The notes: a model not told the origin generated them from the letters alone. A stretch of DNA of 64,000 nt from Leptoclinus maculatus (GCA_032191485.1 JAVDOI010000012.1:15649140-15713139); one strand, 5' to 3'. Positions 45,943 to 58,327 are shown, numbered from the stretch's first letter. Made by a program: numbers and translations.

Positions 45943-47245
45943 GCCGTTAAGATGCTGAAATGCTTATTAAGAAGCAGCCCTGTGAGAAGAGCGAGCCGTG
46001 AAATTTGCCACTTTGCTGTGCCAAACTCATTTACACAGAGCCAGAAGTCGCACGCATTTGTAAGCAATAACTGATTAACTTTTCCAACAGCTGACGTCTC
46101 TTTACAGGAAAAAAGAAATTAGTGAGTCTTTGCTGGATTTATTGTCGGTACAGAACAATAATAATTCCAATATTTTCAGATAAAATGAAGCGTGATATTA
46201 AGTGTAACTGAGTGTAACTGCACACCCACACCGCTGTTTTCAATCACTCTGGCTGATTAGACCTCTGCTCAGTCTGAAGCTTGGTGGAGCCACGTTGGGG
46301 ATTACATCATGAAAACAAACTATGTGCTGATAGAGAGACGAAGTCCCGCCCTTTACGGGGTCCTCCGCCATGGGACCTTATTTTGGAGAAATTATTAACA
46401 ATAGTCGAAGGCGAGAGACAAATGTCTTTTTTGATACTGTTTGAATTGTGCCATAAATTACACATATGATGATGTAAAAAAGTCCTATTTTGTCGTAAAA
46501 CTGTTGAAGTATAAGACCGTGAAAATACGTAATTAGAAAGACAACACACTCAAAACTCGCTACAGTGCCAGCTGATAAAATGAGTCTCTGAATAAAACAC
46601 ATATTGGGTAAGATAACGTTACATTTGTGCATAGAACATAGCTAACTTACCTAGCAAGCTAGCACACCAAAGTAACGGCCATGTTGGTGACGTACATAGT
46701 GCGAGCCGAAAGATGATGTTCACTGAGCGGTTTCACACAAAACAAAATGTTACTACGACAAAATGCGACTTTCTTGACTTGCAAAATTATCTTTTAAATT
46801 TACAAAAATCGTATGTGCAATTCATGGCACAATTCAAACGATACCAAAAAAAGATGTCTCTCGCCGTTGAGGACCGTACATATTTTTTCTATAATTAGGT
46901 CCAATGGGGGTCAACAGGAAGGGGAGGGACTTCGCCTCTCAATATGAATGATAAGGGGTTAAATTGTCCCGCCTTAACAGACACAACTAAACCAACAGAA
47001 TAGTGAGGGAGATGTCAATCAAGCGCATGCTTGCACACACACAGGAGGTGTAATTAGGCATTTGACAGCGCTGTGCATGTTTACACATTCTGCAGCGCTG
47101 TTTCTCGTACACACAACACATATTTCCACCCGCTCACCCACTTTCAGTGCCTTCTAATACTGTGATGAAGAAACTGTTGAAGAATACACTGATTGCACTA
47201 TTATATATATGTTTTGCTCAATTAAAGCACATTTTGACATCACCC
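45943..47245 (+). other. card19: CARD19 3' UTR (inferred)
   Basis: Runs from the stop to an ATTAAA at 47221-47226 followed by GT-rich DNA. Includes the fold-back element. An internal AATAAA near 46583 could be used instead. Confidence 0.4.
46331..46960. mobile_element. Fold-back element in probable CARD19 3' UTR
   Basis: Arms of roughly 170-200 bp (about 46331-46500 and 46745-46960) are inverted copies: GAGAGACGAAGTCCC / GGGACTTCGCCTCTC, and TTTGAATTGTGCCAT / ATGGCACAATTCAAA. Spacer about 250 bp, no coding capacity. Confidence 0.8.
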
Positions 47246-48047
47246 GGAGTTGTGTCTTATTTTTTTAATCTCGTACGACAAAGAAGTGAGAAAGACATAC
47301 ACAGAAATGTGTACCGTTAATTAGCATCAAATACAAAACAATTCTCAGTAATGAGCAGTGCAGTGATTTTTCTAGGTTTGTGTCTGGCACTGTGAACAGG
47401 AGATGGAGACGATGAAACATTTATCTCACTGATTGAACAGCGTTAACACTAGAGGGCACTGCTGCCTCGTTCAGTGCACCAGAGTGGGGAAACGAGGATG
47501 ATGGAAAATGTTCTGGTGTTCTCTAACAATGACAAACTGGAGCAACAGGCGGCCTTCATTAATTAATAATGACAATTAAATTGATTTAATGAATGAAGTC
47601 AACTTAATTAAATGCTACATTACACGCTGCTAACCGCTGAAGGAAGACTTGTGTGCGGGGCGGATGCATTTCATACTCACTTGAAGCCCCTTTCGAGTAT
47701 TTGTCATGATAATGGCCACCTCGAAGATTTGTACAGTACAGCTGTGGAGGAGAGCTCAGGTGTCTGATCTCAAGAGATCCGCGGCACTGAGCATCTTTCT
47801 TCTCTGCAAAGATTGAGCAACAGATGAGAGAGGGGAGTTGTGGGGGGGGGGATTGGAGGGCGGGGATGCTACAGGGGGTTGGAATTGCCACCAGGGTGAT
47901 TGTTCAGTTACTGGTATCCACATTCCCACGAGGGAGCTATTGATAGTCCTGCGGCTGATGATCACCAGCATCCTCTGATGTTGTGGACCCCCCATAGTCC
48001 TGTTCAACTTCATGGAGCCAGCAGTGATGGGAGCCATAGGCATACAT

Positions 48048-48051
<4 letters not shown>

Positions 48052-48107
<56 letters not shown>

Positions 48108-48108
48108 T
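48052..48108. repeat. (TA)n microsatellite
   Basis: About 55 bp of TA dinucleotides between CARD19 and NINJ1. Confidence 0.97.
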
Positions 48109-48664
48109 CAGTCCACAGATCTGCCCTGAGTGGAGCTGTGTGTGTCATCAATCTGGCTCTCGGCTCGTCTGGCTGTTTCCAGGGTTACCAATGATATAGT
48201 TGTGGAGGAGGAAAAAGAATCAGATTGTGACGTCGGGTTTGTCATCTGAAAAGGTGCTTTGTCCCGTTGAACAGACACTACAGCATGAATGTTCTCCAGG
48301 TGTTTAACGGACGCTCGCGTTAAGAAACCGGCTCAAACTGCTTTTGGTGTTCTTGTGTCAAACCACTGAAGTGTATTAAATGAGCATTTGCTCGGGGCTC
48401 TAATTGGGGTGTCGGTGACATCGCTGGAACACGGTCTAATTAAGGCTTCCATTTTAACAAGCAGTTCTGCCGGGGTCTGTGCCGTGTTGACTCTGACTCA
48501 CCGGCTGCCGGTCCAGAGAGCCACAGACGCACTTCAGCTTTTTGCTCAGAGAGCAGGAGAGTCGTGGCACAACCAAGTCGTGCTGTCTGGAAAAGAACCA
48601 TGACATCTTGCTCGAACGTCATTGATGCAATTAAAAATTGAAGCCTGTCCTGCTGTCAGCATTT

Positions 48665-48666
48665 GT

Positions 48667-48735
<69 letters not shown>
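48665..48735. repeat. (TG)n microsatellite
   Basis: About 70 bp of TG with one TATG interruption; 0.5 kb beyond the NINJ1 stop, possibly within its 3' UTR. Confidence 0.97.
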
Positions 48736-48736
<1 letters not shown>

Positions 48737-49184
48737 GTGTGCATTTGTGTCTGGACGGTGCTCGGGGTCACTCTCGGGCAGCAAAGGAGGCAGACAGCGT
48801 GAGGTCACGTTTGTCTCCACTTTCCTGTTTGTCCACAAGGATCAAAATGTTGCGTTGTTTGACGTAGCAGACCCCTTTGTCTCCCGTTCGCTGTTTTGTC
48901 TCGGTGCAGGACAATGATCTTCTGGCAAATGAGCAGTTTTCGTGTGAGTTGTTTTTTTTCCGTTGGAAATTTCTCTGAGAGCCTGCAGAGGTCAGTGTGT
49001 TTGTAGGTCAGGTAGGGGAATGTGAGGGTCAGGTCATGGGAGGAGGGGACCAAAAAAAAAAACATGCTGACTACATAGATGTCTATAGGAGACAACTGCA
49101 TAGTAAGGCAGGAGAGAAACTACCTTTGTATGGAGAGAGAGGGGAGCATAAAGAATACATGTGAGCAGCAGAAACAGAGAGAAT

Positions 49185-49188
<4 letters not shown>

Positions 49189-49236
<48 letters not shown>
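49189..49236. repeat. (TG)n beside NINJ1 stop
   Basis: 48 bp; on the NINJ1 mRNA strand a (CA)n starting six bases after the stop codon. Confidence 0.97.
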
Positions 49237-49237
<1 letters not shown>

Positions 49238-49242
49238 CGCGG

Positions 49243-49385
49243 TCAGTCGCCACGGTTCGGCCTGTGGACTCCAAAGGCCGTGATGAAGACGTTGACCACC
49301 ACAATGATAAAAACCAGGCTTGTGGCCAAGTTTTCCATCATGTTCAGCCTCCGCTGATTTTGTTCATCGTTCAGGTTCCAACGAA
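49243..49385 (-). CDS. ninj1: NINJ1 coding exon 3 and stop
   Basis: Val (split codon) then RWNLNDEQNQRRLNMMENLA, the second membrane helix and AFGVHRPNRGD. Acceptor CCGCAG. TGA at 49245-49243, six bases before a CA repeat (coding strand). Confidence 0.95.
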
Positions 49386-50361
49386 CTGCGGACAAAACCA
49401 GGAAATACATTAAAAAACGACACACACACACACACACACATTCACTGGACGTGTAATCAAACATCAGCAGTCTACTTGATTCTGGGACTCAAGCCACACA
49501 GATTTAATATCAACAATAACTAATTTACTTCATTCTGGGAACGCACAAAATTCAGACTATCGTTTATTTAATTTTGAAAAGGGCATATGAGGTTTCACCG
49601 AATAAACTCTGTGCAAGATACCATTTCAATTTCACAAATAATTACATTTTTTAATGAATAGCTAACAAAATATGACAAAATATTGTATAAAATACTAATA
49701 CTGATGTTCTGTTTAATAACTAAAAAATATACTTTGAATTGTTTTTCTTACCTTCATGACTCTCACAATTCTATGGGAATTTAATACGAACATGATTTTT
49801 CAACTGATGAAATGTTGTAGATGTTTTCTAACTTCTGTCTGGGAAATTAAAGGACAAATTGGTTGATTGTGAAATGATTATTGGTATATTCATACATATA
49901 CCAAAACACAATCAGCTCCATGTGCTTGTATGGGTACCATACCAAGACGGATATAACTCTGAGAATAGTAGTGGGAAAGTATGTTATACATTAAAACATA
50001 ATTATTTCTTACTAATACTTGTTATTCTGCGATAGGCATCACTCTAATGCTGTGGACAAGCTGCTGATTCAGAGCACACATAAATAAACAAAGAACAATA
50101 CAGGGAAGAGTGAGCTGATCGAGGGAAGCTTGTATTTCCTTTATATCCGCCTCATTGTGTGTGTGCTTTGTTAACACCATGCTCAACATGATGCAACAAA
50201 ACAAGTAATCCATGTTGTGAAAATGACATAAAACGACATAGCAACTCATAAAAGTTGTCGGCTTCATCATCGCTGAATGTTAAATGAAGATAGATTTCAG
50301 GTAAATGTGTGTGTAGGAGGTTGTTTACAGTTTAGCTGGACTCCACTGGCACATGTTGTCG

Positions 50362-50392
<31 letters not shown>

Positions 50393-51758
50393 AGGGTGGG
50401 GGGATTAGCAAAGGTTAAATGGTGTAAGGACCCTTCCAGGCTGCGTGTGTGTCTGATCTGCCTGGGGTGGGGTAGCGTGTGGGGTCGGGGGGGTCGGTGG
50501 TATGTAGGCCGCTCACATCACGCACCACCGGCTCCATTAGACGGAGCTGGATCCACGGGAGAGGGAGGAGCAGCGGGGTTCACAACGGTCAAAGAAAATG
50601 AAGGAAGACGAGTGAAAAGAGTAATGAGAAGCGTTTGATATTCTGGTGGAGGGAGGGGGGGGGTCAGAGGGGGCAGGCGTCCATGAATGTGTGATGATGA
50701 CTCACATGCTGAACCCTCGTTCTGACATCTTTCACAGTGCAAACAACAAAATGTGAAAATCTAATTTTACTCTCAATTGTGAGTGATTATAATAATAATG
50801 ATGATTAATCACGGCTATTGTGCTTTTTTGGTGAAGTCAGAGCAAATTTACAAACTGGCAAATAATTAAGGCGAGACACCCCGAAGCAAAAACATCCTTT
50901 TGGGCTATTTTGCTTCCATAACGCGTCTTCATTCAGACTAGTGGAAAGAAAACATCCAAAACACACATTTAGGTGTTTATTTTACTTTACGTCTATTTGC
51001 GTCTGAAGATTTCTCCTTAATTCACCAAAAGTTAATAATAGATAATGCCTCATTTGCATATTTAAACATTTCAGAAAAGGTGTTATAAAGTGATGCCTTA
51101 AGGTAAGTAATCACCTGGGGGGAGTTTCATGGTGATATCTATTCGCTAAATGTTTGACCTTATTCACCTGTAGTGTCTTCAAAATGGTTATGTCACTTTA
51201 CAAAATATATCTTTAAAAGCCTTTTTCTCTAGATGAGTTTTTCTCCGACTGTGAGCCAGAAATCTCCACTTCAGTAGCTCTTACATTCACCAAACGTTCC
51301 AGTTTCATTCCTCTCTTTGTTCTGGAGGTTTCCACAGAAGGGTTTGTTCATATATCATTCCAAAACAACATAGATAACGTGGATATTTAATGGCTATTGA
51401 CACTTAGTTGTACTTAGTTACATTCCACCACTGCCAACAAGTCGTATTTACTCATCCTGTTGGAGACGAGGTGAGTCAGGGTAACTTGGCTAAAGTGCAC
51501 TGACCTGCTGTTCAGTCGTCAGAGTAAAATGTACTGCAGTCTAACTTCCAGCGGTAAATCTCATCCTAACTCATCTTCTCATCTTAAATGGAGCTGTTCT
51601 TGAAACTCCTGGGTGTGGCTGTAAAATGCAGACATCCTCAAAAATCTCTGGATTTGTGAATAGACGACCCTTTGGTGCTTTGTTTATTTGCTTTCCTTTC
51701 TATTTACTCCCAAGACGTGCATAGGCATGAGCGCCGACGCTTATTGACACATTTACAG

Positions 51759-51790
<32 letters not shown>

Positions 51791-52322
51791 CAACGCAGTA
51801 ACCTCCCTCCCTCCACTCCCACGGGTGCTGACGGCAGCACAAAAAACAAAAACCTCGTGAACTCTGACCTGGTGTCAGGTCTGGTTGCCATGGCTACAGC
51901 TGGAGACCAACTGGTAATGGGCTGTTTGTCAGCAGTCGGTGGACTTGACGTTGGTGAATCTCGCTGAGGGACACACAAAGGGGCCGAGTGAAGGTCGAGA
52001 AGGTGTGAAGCGGAGAAAGACGCCTCTGACTCGGGGGCTCCGTTTATTTTCTCACCTATGAAGATGAGCAGGACCCCGACCGCGACCTGCAGACACAGGG
52101 ACATGCTGATTAGGGTGATGATGGGGGTGTAGAAGTTGAAGTTTGCCCCCTGCTCCAGCACAGCCTTTAGCTGGGAAGCGTTGGCCATCAGCAGAGCCAC
52201 ATCCAGCATGCTCTCGGCCGCACTCTTCTTGTTGGCGTAGTGGTTCATGTTCAGAGGGTCCGGGCTGCTGGGCCCAGCATCTGGACGGGGGGCCTGTTGG
52301 GGGGGGGGGGGGGGGGGGAGCA

Positions 52323-52357
<35 letters not shown>

Positions 52358-53105
52358 GTTTACGGCTTTGAGGTAAACGCCTGAAAGAAGAAAGCCCCTG
52401 AGATAAACAGTTCTTTTCGTTCAGCCCCAACAAGGCAGCGTGTCGATGCGACTAACGCAGTCATCTTCTGCGTCCTGTGCATTGATGGTGGGGATCTGGT
52501 TATCATTCTGACCTAATTAGCACAACAAGCAGCCATTACAGAAGAGTGACCTTTGAAAACAGAGCCATTAGTACGGCAGAGAGAGACCGACACAGTGGCA
52601 ACAGACCCATTAAAACACATGAACAAGGCGGCACGCTTTCTTGTTCTCCGAGCATGTGCTGCTGTGAACCCCTCTGTGTTTGTTGACTTTATCAAATGAA
52701 AGCAGTGTGTCTGACGTACTGGAGGCGGGCGATGCTGCGAGCCATCGGTCATTTCCTGCTCATATATCTCTGTCTGTTGAAGCAGGATGACAGATTGAGC
52801 TGTACAACTGCACCGAGTGAAACCCAGAACGGCTCTTTTTTACAGCAGCAGTTTTCTTCGTTAATGCTGCTTTCACTTTATTAGTTCTGTATATTTGAGC
52901 GCATAACAGAATGCATTTACTACATTACATATTCTACATAGCAGGGGGTCAGGAAGGAGGAGAGGGATTAGACTGAATCCCTCCTATGAGTGATAAACGA
53001 AGTGATAACCAAACGCATTAAAGAAAGAAATCAGATCTTTGGTGTTGAATTCTATAACCTCTTGATTCCTGCGTGGGTGATGGTTATGTAACAAGAGATC
53101 TGCTT

Positions 53106-53168
<63 letters not shown>

Positions 53169-56100
53169 TGTGTGTGTGTGTGTGTACTCCATCAAGAGAA
53201 AGACGTGAACTACTGGGCCGGCAGTTGCTGAATAAGAAATCACTCTCTTTTTAAAATGATGGAAGTACATCTTCCTCCGGAGCACCGCTGCTGAATGAAC
53301 ACCCACTTGGAGCTGCCGTCTCACACCTGAGCACTGAAGAGGAAGATGAAGACTCGGCCTCGTCAAGGCCTGAACCGTGCACACTCTCTGCCAACATAAA
53401 GTAATCAGCAGCGCTGACAATCTCCTCCTCGACATTGAAGCCTTTTTTTCCCCACAACACACCCCCACCTGCAGCTGCAGGGAGCACAGTTTGTCAGGGA
53501 TTAACCAAAGCACACACACAGAAGAATAATGGTTCTTAGCTGGTTCTTTAAAAGGCTGTGCGGTTCCACGAAGAACCGTCGCCCACTAGAGAACCATTTT
53601 ATCTATTGGATGGTTCTACATGTTTGTCATATGGTTCTTTGGGATATTAAAGGGTTCTTAATTCATGTTTGAGTTAGTGGATGGTGGGGGATGGTATATA
53701 TTTGAAATTCTGTCTTTTAGAGTTCTTTAAGTTCTTTAAAGAACCATAAATGGTGTCTCAAAGAACCATTTTTTGATGCCTCTTTAAGGCATCTTTTCCT
53801 GTTCTTTGAAGTTCCGTAAACATTTTTTTAAAGAACCTTGGTCTCAAAGGTTCTTTGTGGAACCAGAAACGGTTCTTCTATGGCTTCACTCCAAAGAACT
53901 ATTTTCGGTTCCAGATGGCACCTTTCTCTTTCTCTGTGCAGAGCTGGTATACGAGCTGTCTTCCCACCGCTCCGGAGATAGAGACAGGGAAAAAAGCTGC
54001 ACCCTCTAATTTGCCACAGGGACGGCTACAGCTGAATTACAATGTGTTTCGGAGATTCACAGCAGTCAAGCCGCCATGGTTAAGTTGATGTACGAGGGGG
54101 AAGTCCCGACTGTATAGAAGGTGTGGTCGATGGAGAAGAGCTGGTACTCTGGTCGCAGTAATTATATTGATTTGTATGTTGTGCTAACCACTGGACCATG
54201 TTTCATTCTCTTAATAAGCCATTGCTTTGCAGGACATGGATTACACGTGTCACTGGCCAAGTTCCTCATCTGGCAGCGATCCTATCATTTCAGATTTTAT
54301 AATTTGGAATAATAAATAAAACCTTCAGTGGGCGTTCTCCAAATCCCTTTTTCCCCCACGAGCCATAATACCCAGTGGAACAGACCTCATAACAAGGAAT
54401 TCAAACAGCTCTTCAAATACAAGTTTCCCCCCCCCCTGCAGTCCAACGGGGGAATGCAACATGGAGCGGTGTAGCGCCCTTGTGACTGTGATTTGTGCCA
54501 CACTGTCATGACGTGTCGGGGTCAGCCATTCTGCTTTCAAACACCGACACGGGCTTTATCCCCGAGTCAACAGACCGCGGTGAGATAATGCTTGTTGTGA
54601 GCGCACAGGAGACGGGCAGTCTAGAAACACAGCGGCTGGATTGTTCTCAGAAATTCACCAGCAAATATAAGGCACTCTTTTTTTGGGGGCTTATATTCTG
54701 TTTTAGTGTTTTGTGCATATACTGGGCCAAGGCTCAAGGCCACCTACTCAGTCAGTCCGAGCTTTTTGTCAGGATTAATCTGGCTGCTCATATCGTGTGG
54801 GTGAGAACATGGGATAGCAGCTAATCAAAGCAGAGGAGCAGATAAGGAACAGAAGGATAGTGACTATAGGCCATGGTGTATGTCACACTGGGCTATAATG
54901 CTACGTAAATCCATACGGCAGAATGCATCTGATCCAGGCTTTCATTCGGATTTACACTTCAAATTGGAAAACACACAACACAACCCATGTTTGCACTGAC
55001 TTTAGTTTTCCCGTTTGAGAAACATCACAGATCTATTGTTACGTTTGCACAATCTAAACGAAAGGTACTCATTAAGTCGATCACCCTGTACTCCTTGGTT
55101 TGGTTTCACTGGTGTATTTTTGGGATGAATTATTCACACTGCATTCCTTGTCTGAAAAAGACTCAGGGGACAGACCACGGAGAGGGAGGGAGGGAGGGGG
55201 GGGAGGGGGAGGGAGGGGAGGACAGAGAGAGATAAAAGTTCTGTGAAATCTGTTTTAACTCTCAGCTCAATGTGCCACTGTGGAATAACAATAACATTTA
55301 ACACAACCTGCTTTCTGCAGAATCAGATCAGATATTAAGGTATGTGGGTGTAAGACGGCGGTAAGTAATATGTTTTAAAGAATACCTCTTAAAAATGATA
55401 TTTGTTGACCAAAGTTCTATTACCATAGTTGAATTACTTGATGGAAGAATTAATGAATAAATACCACCATAACTAGGAAACATGCAATATTTTCTTATTT
55501 CAAAATGATGTTTGAATATAATATTTTTACTGTATAGGCCCCCAGTACAAAGAGCATGCATCAGAAAGATAAAGTAGGAACAATCATTTCACATTGTGGA
55601 TTGAGTAATAAAACAGATTTTTAAGGATTTTAAAAGTGCATGCTTCCCAACCATTTGGGCATTTAGACTTGGAGGGTACTTGAGCATTTTCCTCTGTACG
55701 AAAGTCCAACTAATCAACTCAACTAAAATCAACAGAAATTATGATTTGATGAAAAGATATAGCTACATAAAATTGTTGAAAAAGGAAAATAAAGAGTAAA
55801 ATTACAATTTAGTGATGCTGATCTTTAGTGAACGTACCAGTTAGATGCCCATCACTCTGAGTCAGATGTAACACATTAGCATGTTGCAATTAAGAGTGTG
55901 TAAAAGCTATTTAGCAAGTGAGCACAGCCAAAAGTAATGGATACATTGATGAAATTAATAGTTAAGTTAAACAGTTGAAAAAGCTAAAAGTAATTAATAA
56001 ATGGTTGAAAGGTCCAACTTCTGCCACTCCAAATAATAGGATAATAGTAAGCATAGAATTGACCAGAGCAATCTACATTAGATCCAGTTTCATGATCCAC

Positions 56101-56870
56101 GTTTGGAACATGACACGTGTCCCATGATGAAGGGCTACTACTGTCACAGTGGACATAGTCACCTGTTCTCCAGTCAAGGGAGAACATTGAAAATGCCTGA
56201 TCACTGCTGGATGTCAGCTGAACAGTGGAATGGAGAGGAGTAATTGGGCTGAAAACTAAAGGGCCTGGAGGTAATTCAGGGAGAGATCTGGCAGGAGATT
56301 TAAACCAATTCATGCAGTGTTTTGAAAACAAATAAAACGGCTTCTTTACATCCAGAGCACTTTCACACGAGTGAATATAAAGTCGCCTCCCATTATAAAT
56401 AACTATCTTTACGTCTGCCTCACAGTTGCAGCGCAGTAGGGTTACCTGCTTTGAAATTTAAATTTTTAAATCCCTGATTGAATTTAAATCTGAATTGAAC
56501 CACAGTTGTTTTTTTTAAATTGTGTTTTCAAAAGCCAACTCAAGTTTTGGCTCACGTCCAAGCAAAACAAATGAACTCATTCAACTCGCACGTCTAATCC
56601 TAAACTTTTCCCACATCCTTAACATTAACTGATTACCTGCATGTCATCTATAGTCTATCGCTTTGTACCACTCTGCTCTCTATTGCAACAACAATGCAAG
56701 ATGCCGCGTTAGACATGGGGAGACCTTGAAGTCACCATTTAGTTGATTGAACTTGCCGCTTGCATACGTAACTGCACGGGTGTGTTTCCCTTCCTTTGTT
56801 TTGTTTTGTCATCCTTTTTCTTATACATCAGCACTTCTTTGCTTTCCATCCATCATGTCGTATCAGCAGC

Positions 56871-56904
<34 letters not shown>

Positions 56905-58327
56905 TCACACTCTGGCCCTCCTCCAGATGAGGATCGACCCAACTGTAAATCTAATTTCCATGACTCTCTGTTGGTACTTTTAGTTGTAAAGCCTTACACA
57001 GTGCAAGGACAACATGGCTGTGCCCAGAGACTGAAACACCTTCTCCTTCCAGAGAAAGTTGCAGTGTAAAACTTATCCTGATTAGCAAAAAAACAAAAAA
57101 AGGACATGCTCAGGAATGTCTGACTCAGAATCTGATTGGTCTCAGGTTTCGGCACAGGCACCGATATTAAAAGCCTGTGGAAGGTCTGCATATAAGATCT
57201 TCACTGCACAGAACGACCAATGGATTGACTCCATTCTTACTGACTCACGCTGGTGAGACACATTGTAAATGGGACCAATTGCCTCATTTTATTGAGCGTA
57301 AGGGTATTACGTTCTGCATCTGTTGGCTGAGCTCTGACAGTCAAAGGGAAGTAGGCTATCTCTGGCTGCCAGGGTCTCTCTCTCTCTCTCTCTCTTCCTC
57401 AAACACACATCAATCTGAAATGAAATGGCCCTATAAACACAGTGGCAAACTGCATCTGAACTATATTGTAATTACTTGTCAAATGGCAACTTCAATCGCC
57501 ACATAAAACACAACAAACACTCCCTGTGGTGGCACGCGGCGTAGGATGACATTGTGCAAAAGTAAAACCATGTGAGCGCATGTGTGTGTGTGTGTGAGCA
57601 TGCTGGCCGGTGAAGTGGAAACAAAGGAGCGTATTCATTATTTATAAGGTCACTCAGGTGCCAACAATGCTTCAACTCGTCAACTGCACCAGAATATCGT
57701 CTGACACTGCATTCTTGAAACAGATGTAAAGATCTCTGTTTGTGTTTTTTCTTTAATTGATTTCTTTGTATTTTTGTGTGTGGATATGCTTCATTTCTGT
57801 TCTGCAAAGCTTAAGTACCCCCCCCCCCCTTACAAATAGATGACATGTAATATGAGAATAAGTGAAAATGCAGAAACCAGAGGGTGGATAGTTTAAAATG
57901 ATCACCTTACATAAAAATGCAACAACACAACAAAGTCCAAACAAAAATGCAACCATGTAACCATGTAATACGTTAGTATCTACTGCATGACTTCCATTCA
58001 TTTTTTCAGATCCTTCTGTCCACACTTGTTTATCACTTGTAGGATTTCCCTGTTTGGATTTAGATGCAGTTGTTTGCATGAAAGCAAGAAAGAAAAGCCC
58101 CTTTGTGGGCACAGAAATATTGCATGCATGCTTCTCTCCTTTCTTGCAGCGGTAAGTTTTGCAACCCACAACGTATCACCAAGCTATTCTAATTGAAAAA
58201 AAGGTCACATAAAGAAGCAGCCTCATCTTGAAAGGTTTACCTGTTTCTCTCTTCTTTTTTTTAATGGTTTCAAAAGTCTTACCTCAGTCCCACTTCCCCT
58301 GTTTCTGCTGCTCATCACTTTTCCCAT
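49243..58327 (-). CDS. ninj1: NINJ1: ninjurin-1, plasma-membrane-rupture protein (whole coding span)
   Basis: Exons on the minus strand: 58327-58283 (candidate), 52293-52056, 49385-49243; 426 nt, 141 residues plus TGA. Exon 2 carries the NINJ signature NHYANKKSAAESMLDVALLM, ANASQLKAVLEQG and the first membrane helix. Exon 3 carries ENLATSLVFIIVVVNVFITA. Lys38 and Asp46 correspond to human Lys45 and Asp53, which published structure/mutant work found important for filament formation and lysis. NINJ1 rather than NINJ2 is inferred from position between CARD19 and WNK2. Exons 2 and 3 are secure. Exon 1 rests on a strong donor, phase 0 and a short SGTE match to human MDSGTEEYELNG. Confidence 0.88.
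49386..52055 (-). other. NINJ1 intron 2
   Basis: 2.7 kb with (CA)n at 49421-49440, (TG)n at about 50361-50391 and (CA)n at about 51760-51789. 50930-51340 is an inverted, diverged copy of the CARD19 intron 4 element (42880-43200). No other exon seen. Confidence 0.7.
50930..51340 (-). repeat. Dispersed repeat matching CARD19 intron 4
   Basis: Reverse complement shares TCTGAAGATTTCTCC-, CACCAAAAGTTA-, TGCCTCATTTGCATATTTAAA- and AGCTCTTACATTCACCAAAC-like words with 42880-43200. Non-coding. Confidence 0.65.
52056..52293 (-). CDS. ninj1: NINJ1 coding exon 2
   Basis: Begins APRPDAGPSSPDPLNMNHYA; amphipathic helices, then the membrane helix IITLISMSLCLQVAVGVLLI. Acceptor AACAG preceded by 20 C on the coding strand. 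Donor ATAG/GTGAGA, phase 1. The acceptor could tolerate small shifts, but the frame is fixed by homology. Confidence 0.95.
52299..52353. repeat. G20 run plus (GA)n next to NINJ1 exon 2
   Basis: Twenty G (52299-52318), then AGCAAGTGAGAG and a GA tract to 52353. On the NINJ1 strand this is (TC)n plus C20 directly before the AACAG acceptor. Confidence 0.95.
53109..53185. repeat. (TG)n microsatellite, NINJ1 intron 1
   Basis: About 77 bp with a TATG interruption near 53160. Confidence 0.97.
53530..53920. repeat. GGTTCTT/AAGAACC-rich element
   Basis: Many GGTTCTT words and their inverse AAGAACC (53531, 53542, 53571, 53589 and onward to about 53900), which can pair into local hairpins. Non-coding; probably a small inverted-repeat element. 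Confidence 0.6.
58283..58327 (-). CDS. ninj1: NINJ1 candidate coding exon 1
   Basis: ATG at 58327-58325, 15 codons (MGKVMSSRNRGSGTE), donor GAG/GTAAGA, phase 0 as exon 2 requires. A second in-frame ATG is codon 5. SGTE recalls the human N-terminus. The intron would be about 6.0 kb. Confidence 0.5.

Larger units (their letters stand above)
47246..49242. other. CARD19-NINJ1 tail-to-tail interval
   Basis: Holds (TA)n at 48052-48108, (TG)n at 48665-48735 and (TG)n at 49189-49236. No coding sequence recognised. The NINJ1 3' UTR must lie at the right side; a minus-strand ATTAAA exists at 47585-47590. Confidence 0.6.
52354..58282 (-). other. NINJ1 intron 1 (if exon 1 is right)
   Basis: 5.9 kb. (TG)n at 53109-53185, the GGTTCTT-rich element at 53530-53920, GGGA-rich DNA at 55181-55222 and (CT)n at 56870-56898 and 57369-57394. 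Otherwise AT-rich; no protein recognised on either strand. Confidence 0.6.

Noticed and set aside
52056..52293. Identity as NINJ2
   Set aside because: Exon 3 has NLNDEQNQRRLN, slightly like NINJ2, but the helices and the CARD19/WNK2 neighbours favour NINJ1.
53251..53487. Minus-strand 78-residue frame as NINJ1 exon 1
   Set aside because: No donor in the correct phase and no similarity to ninjurin N-termini.
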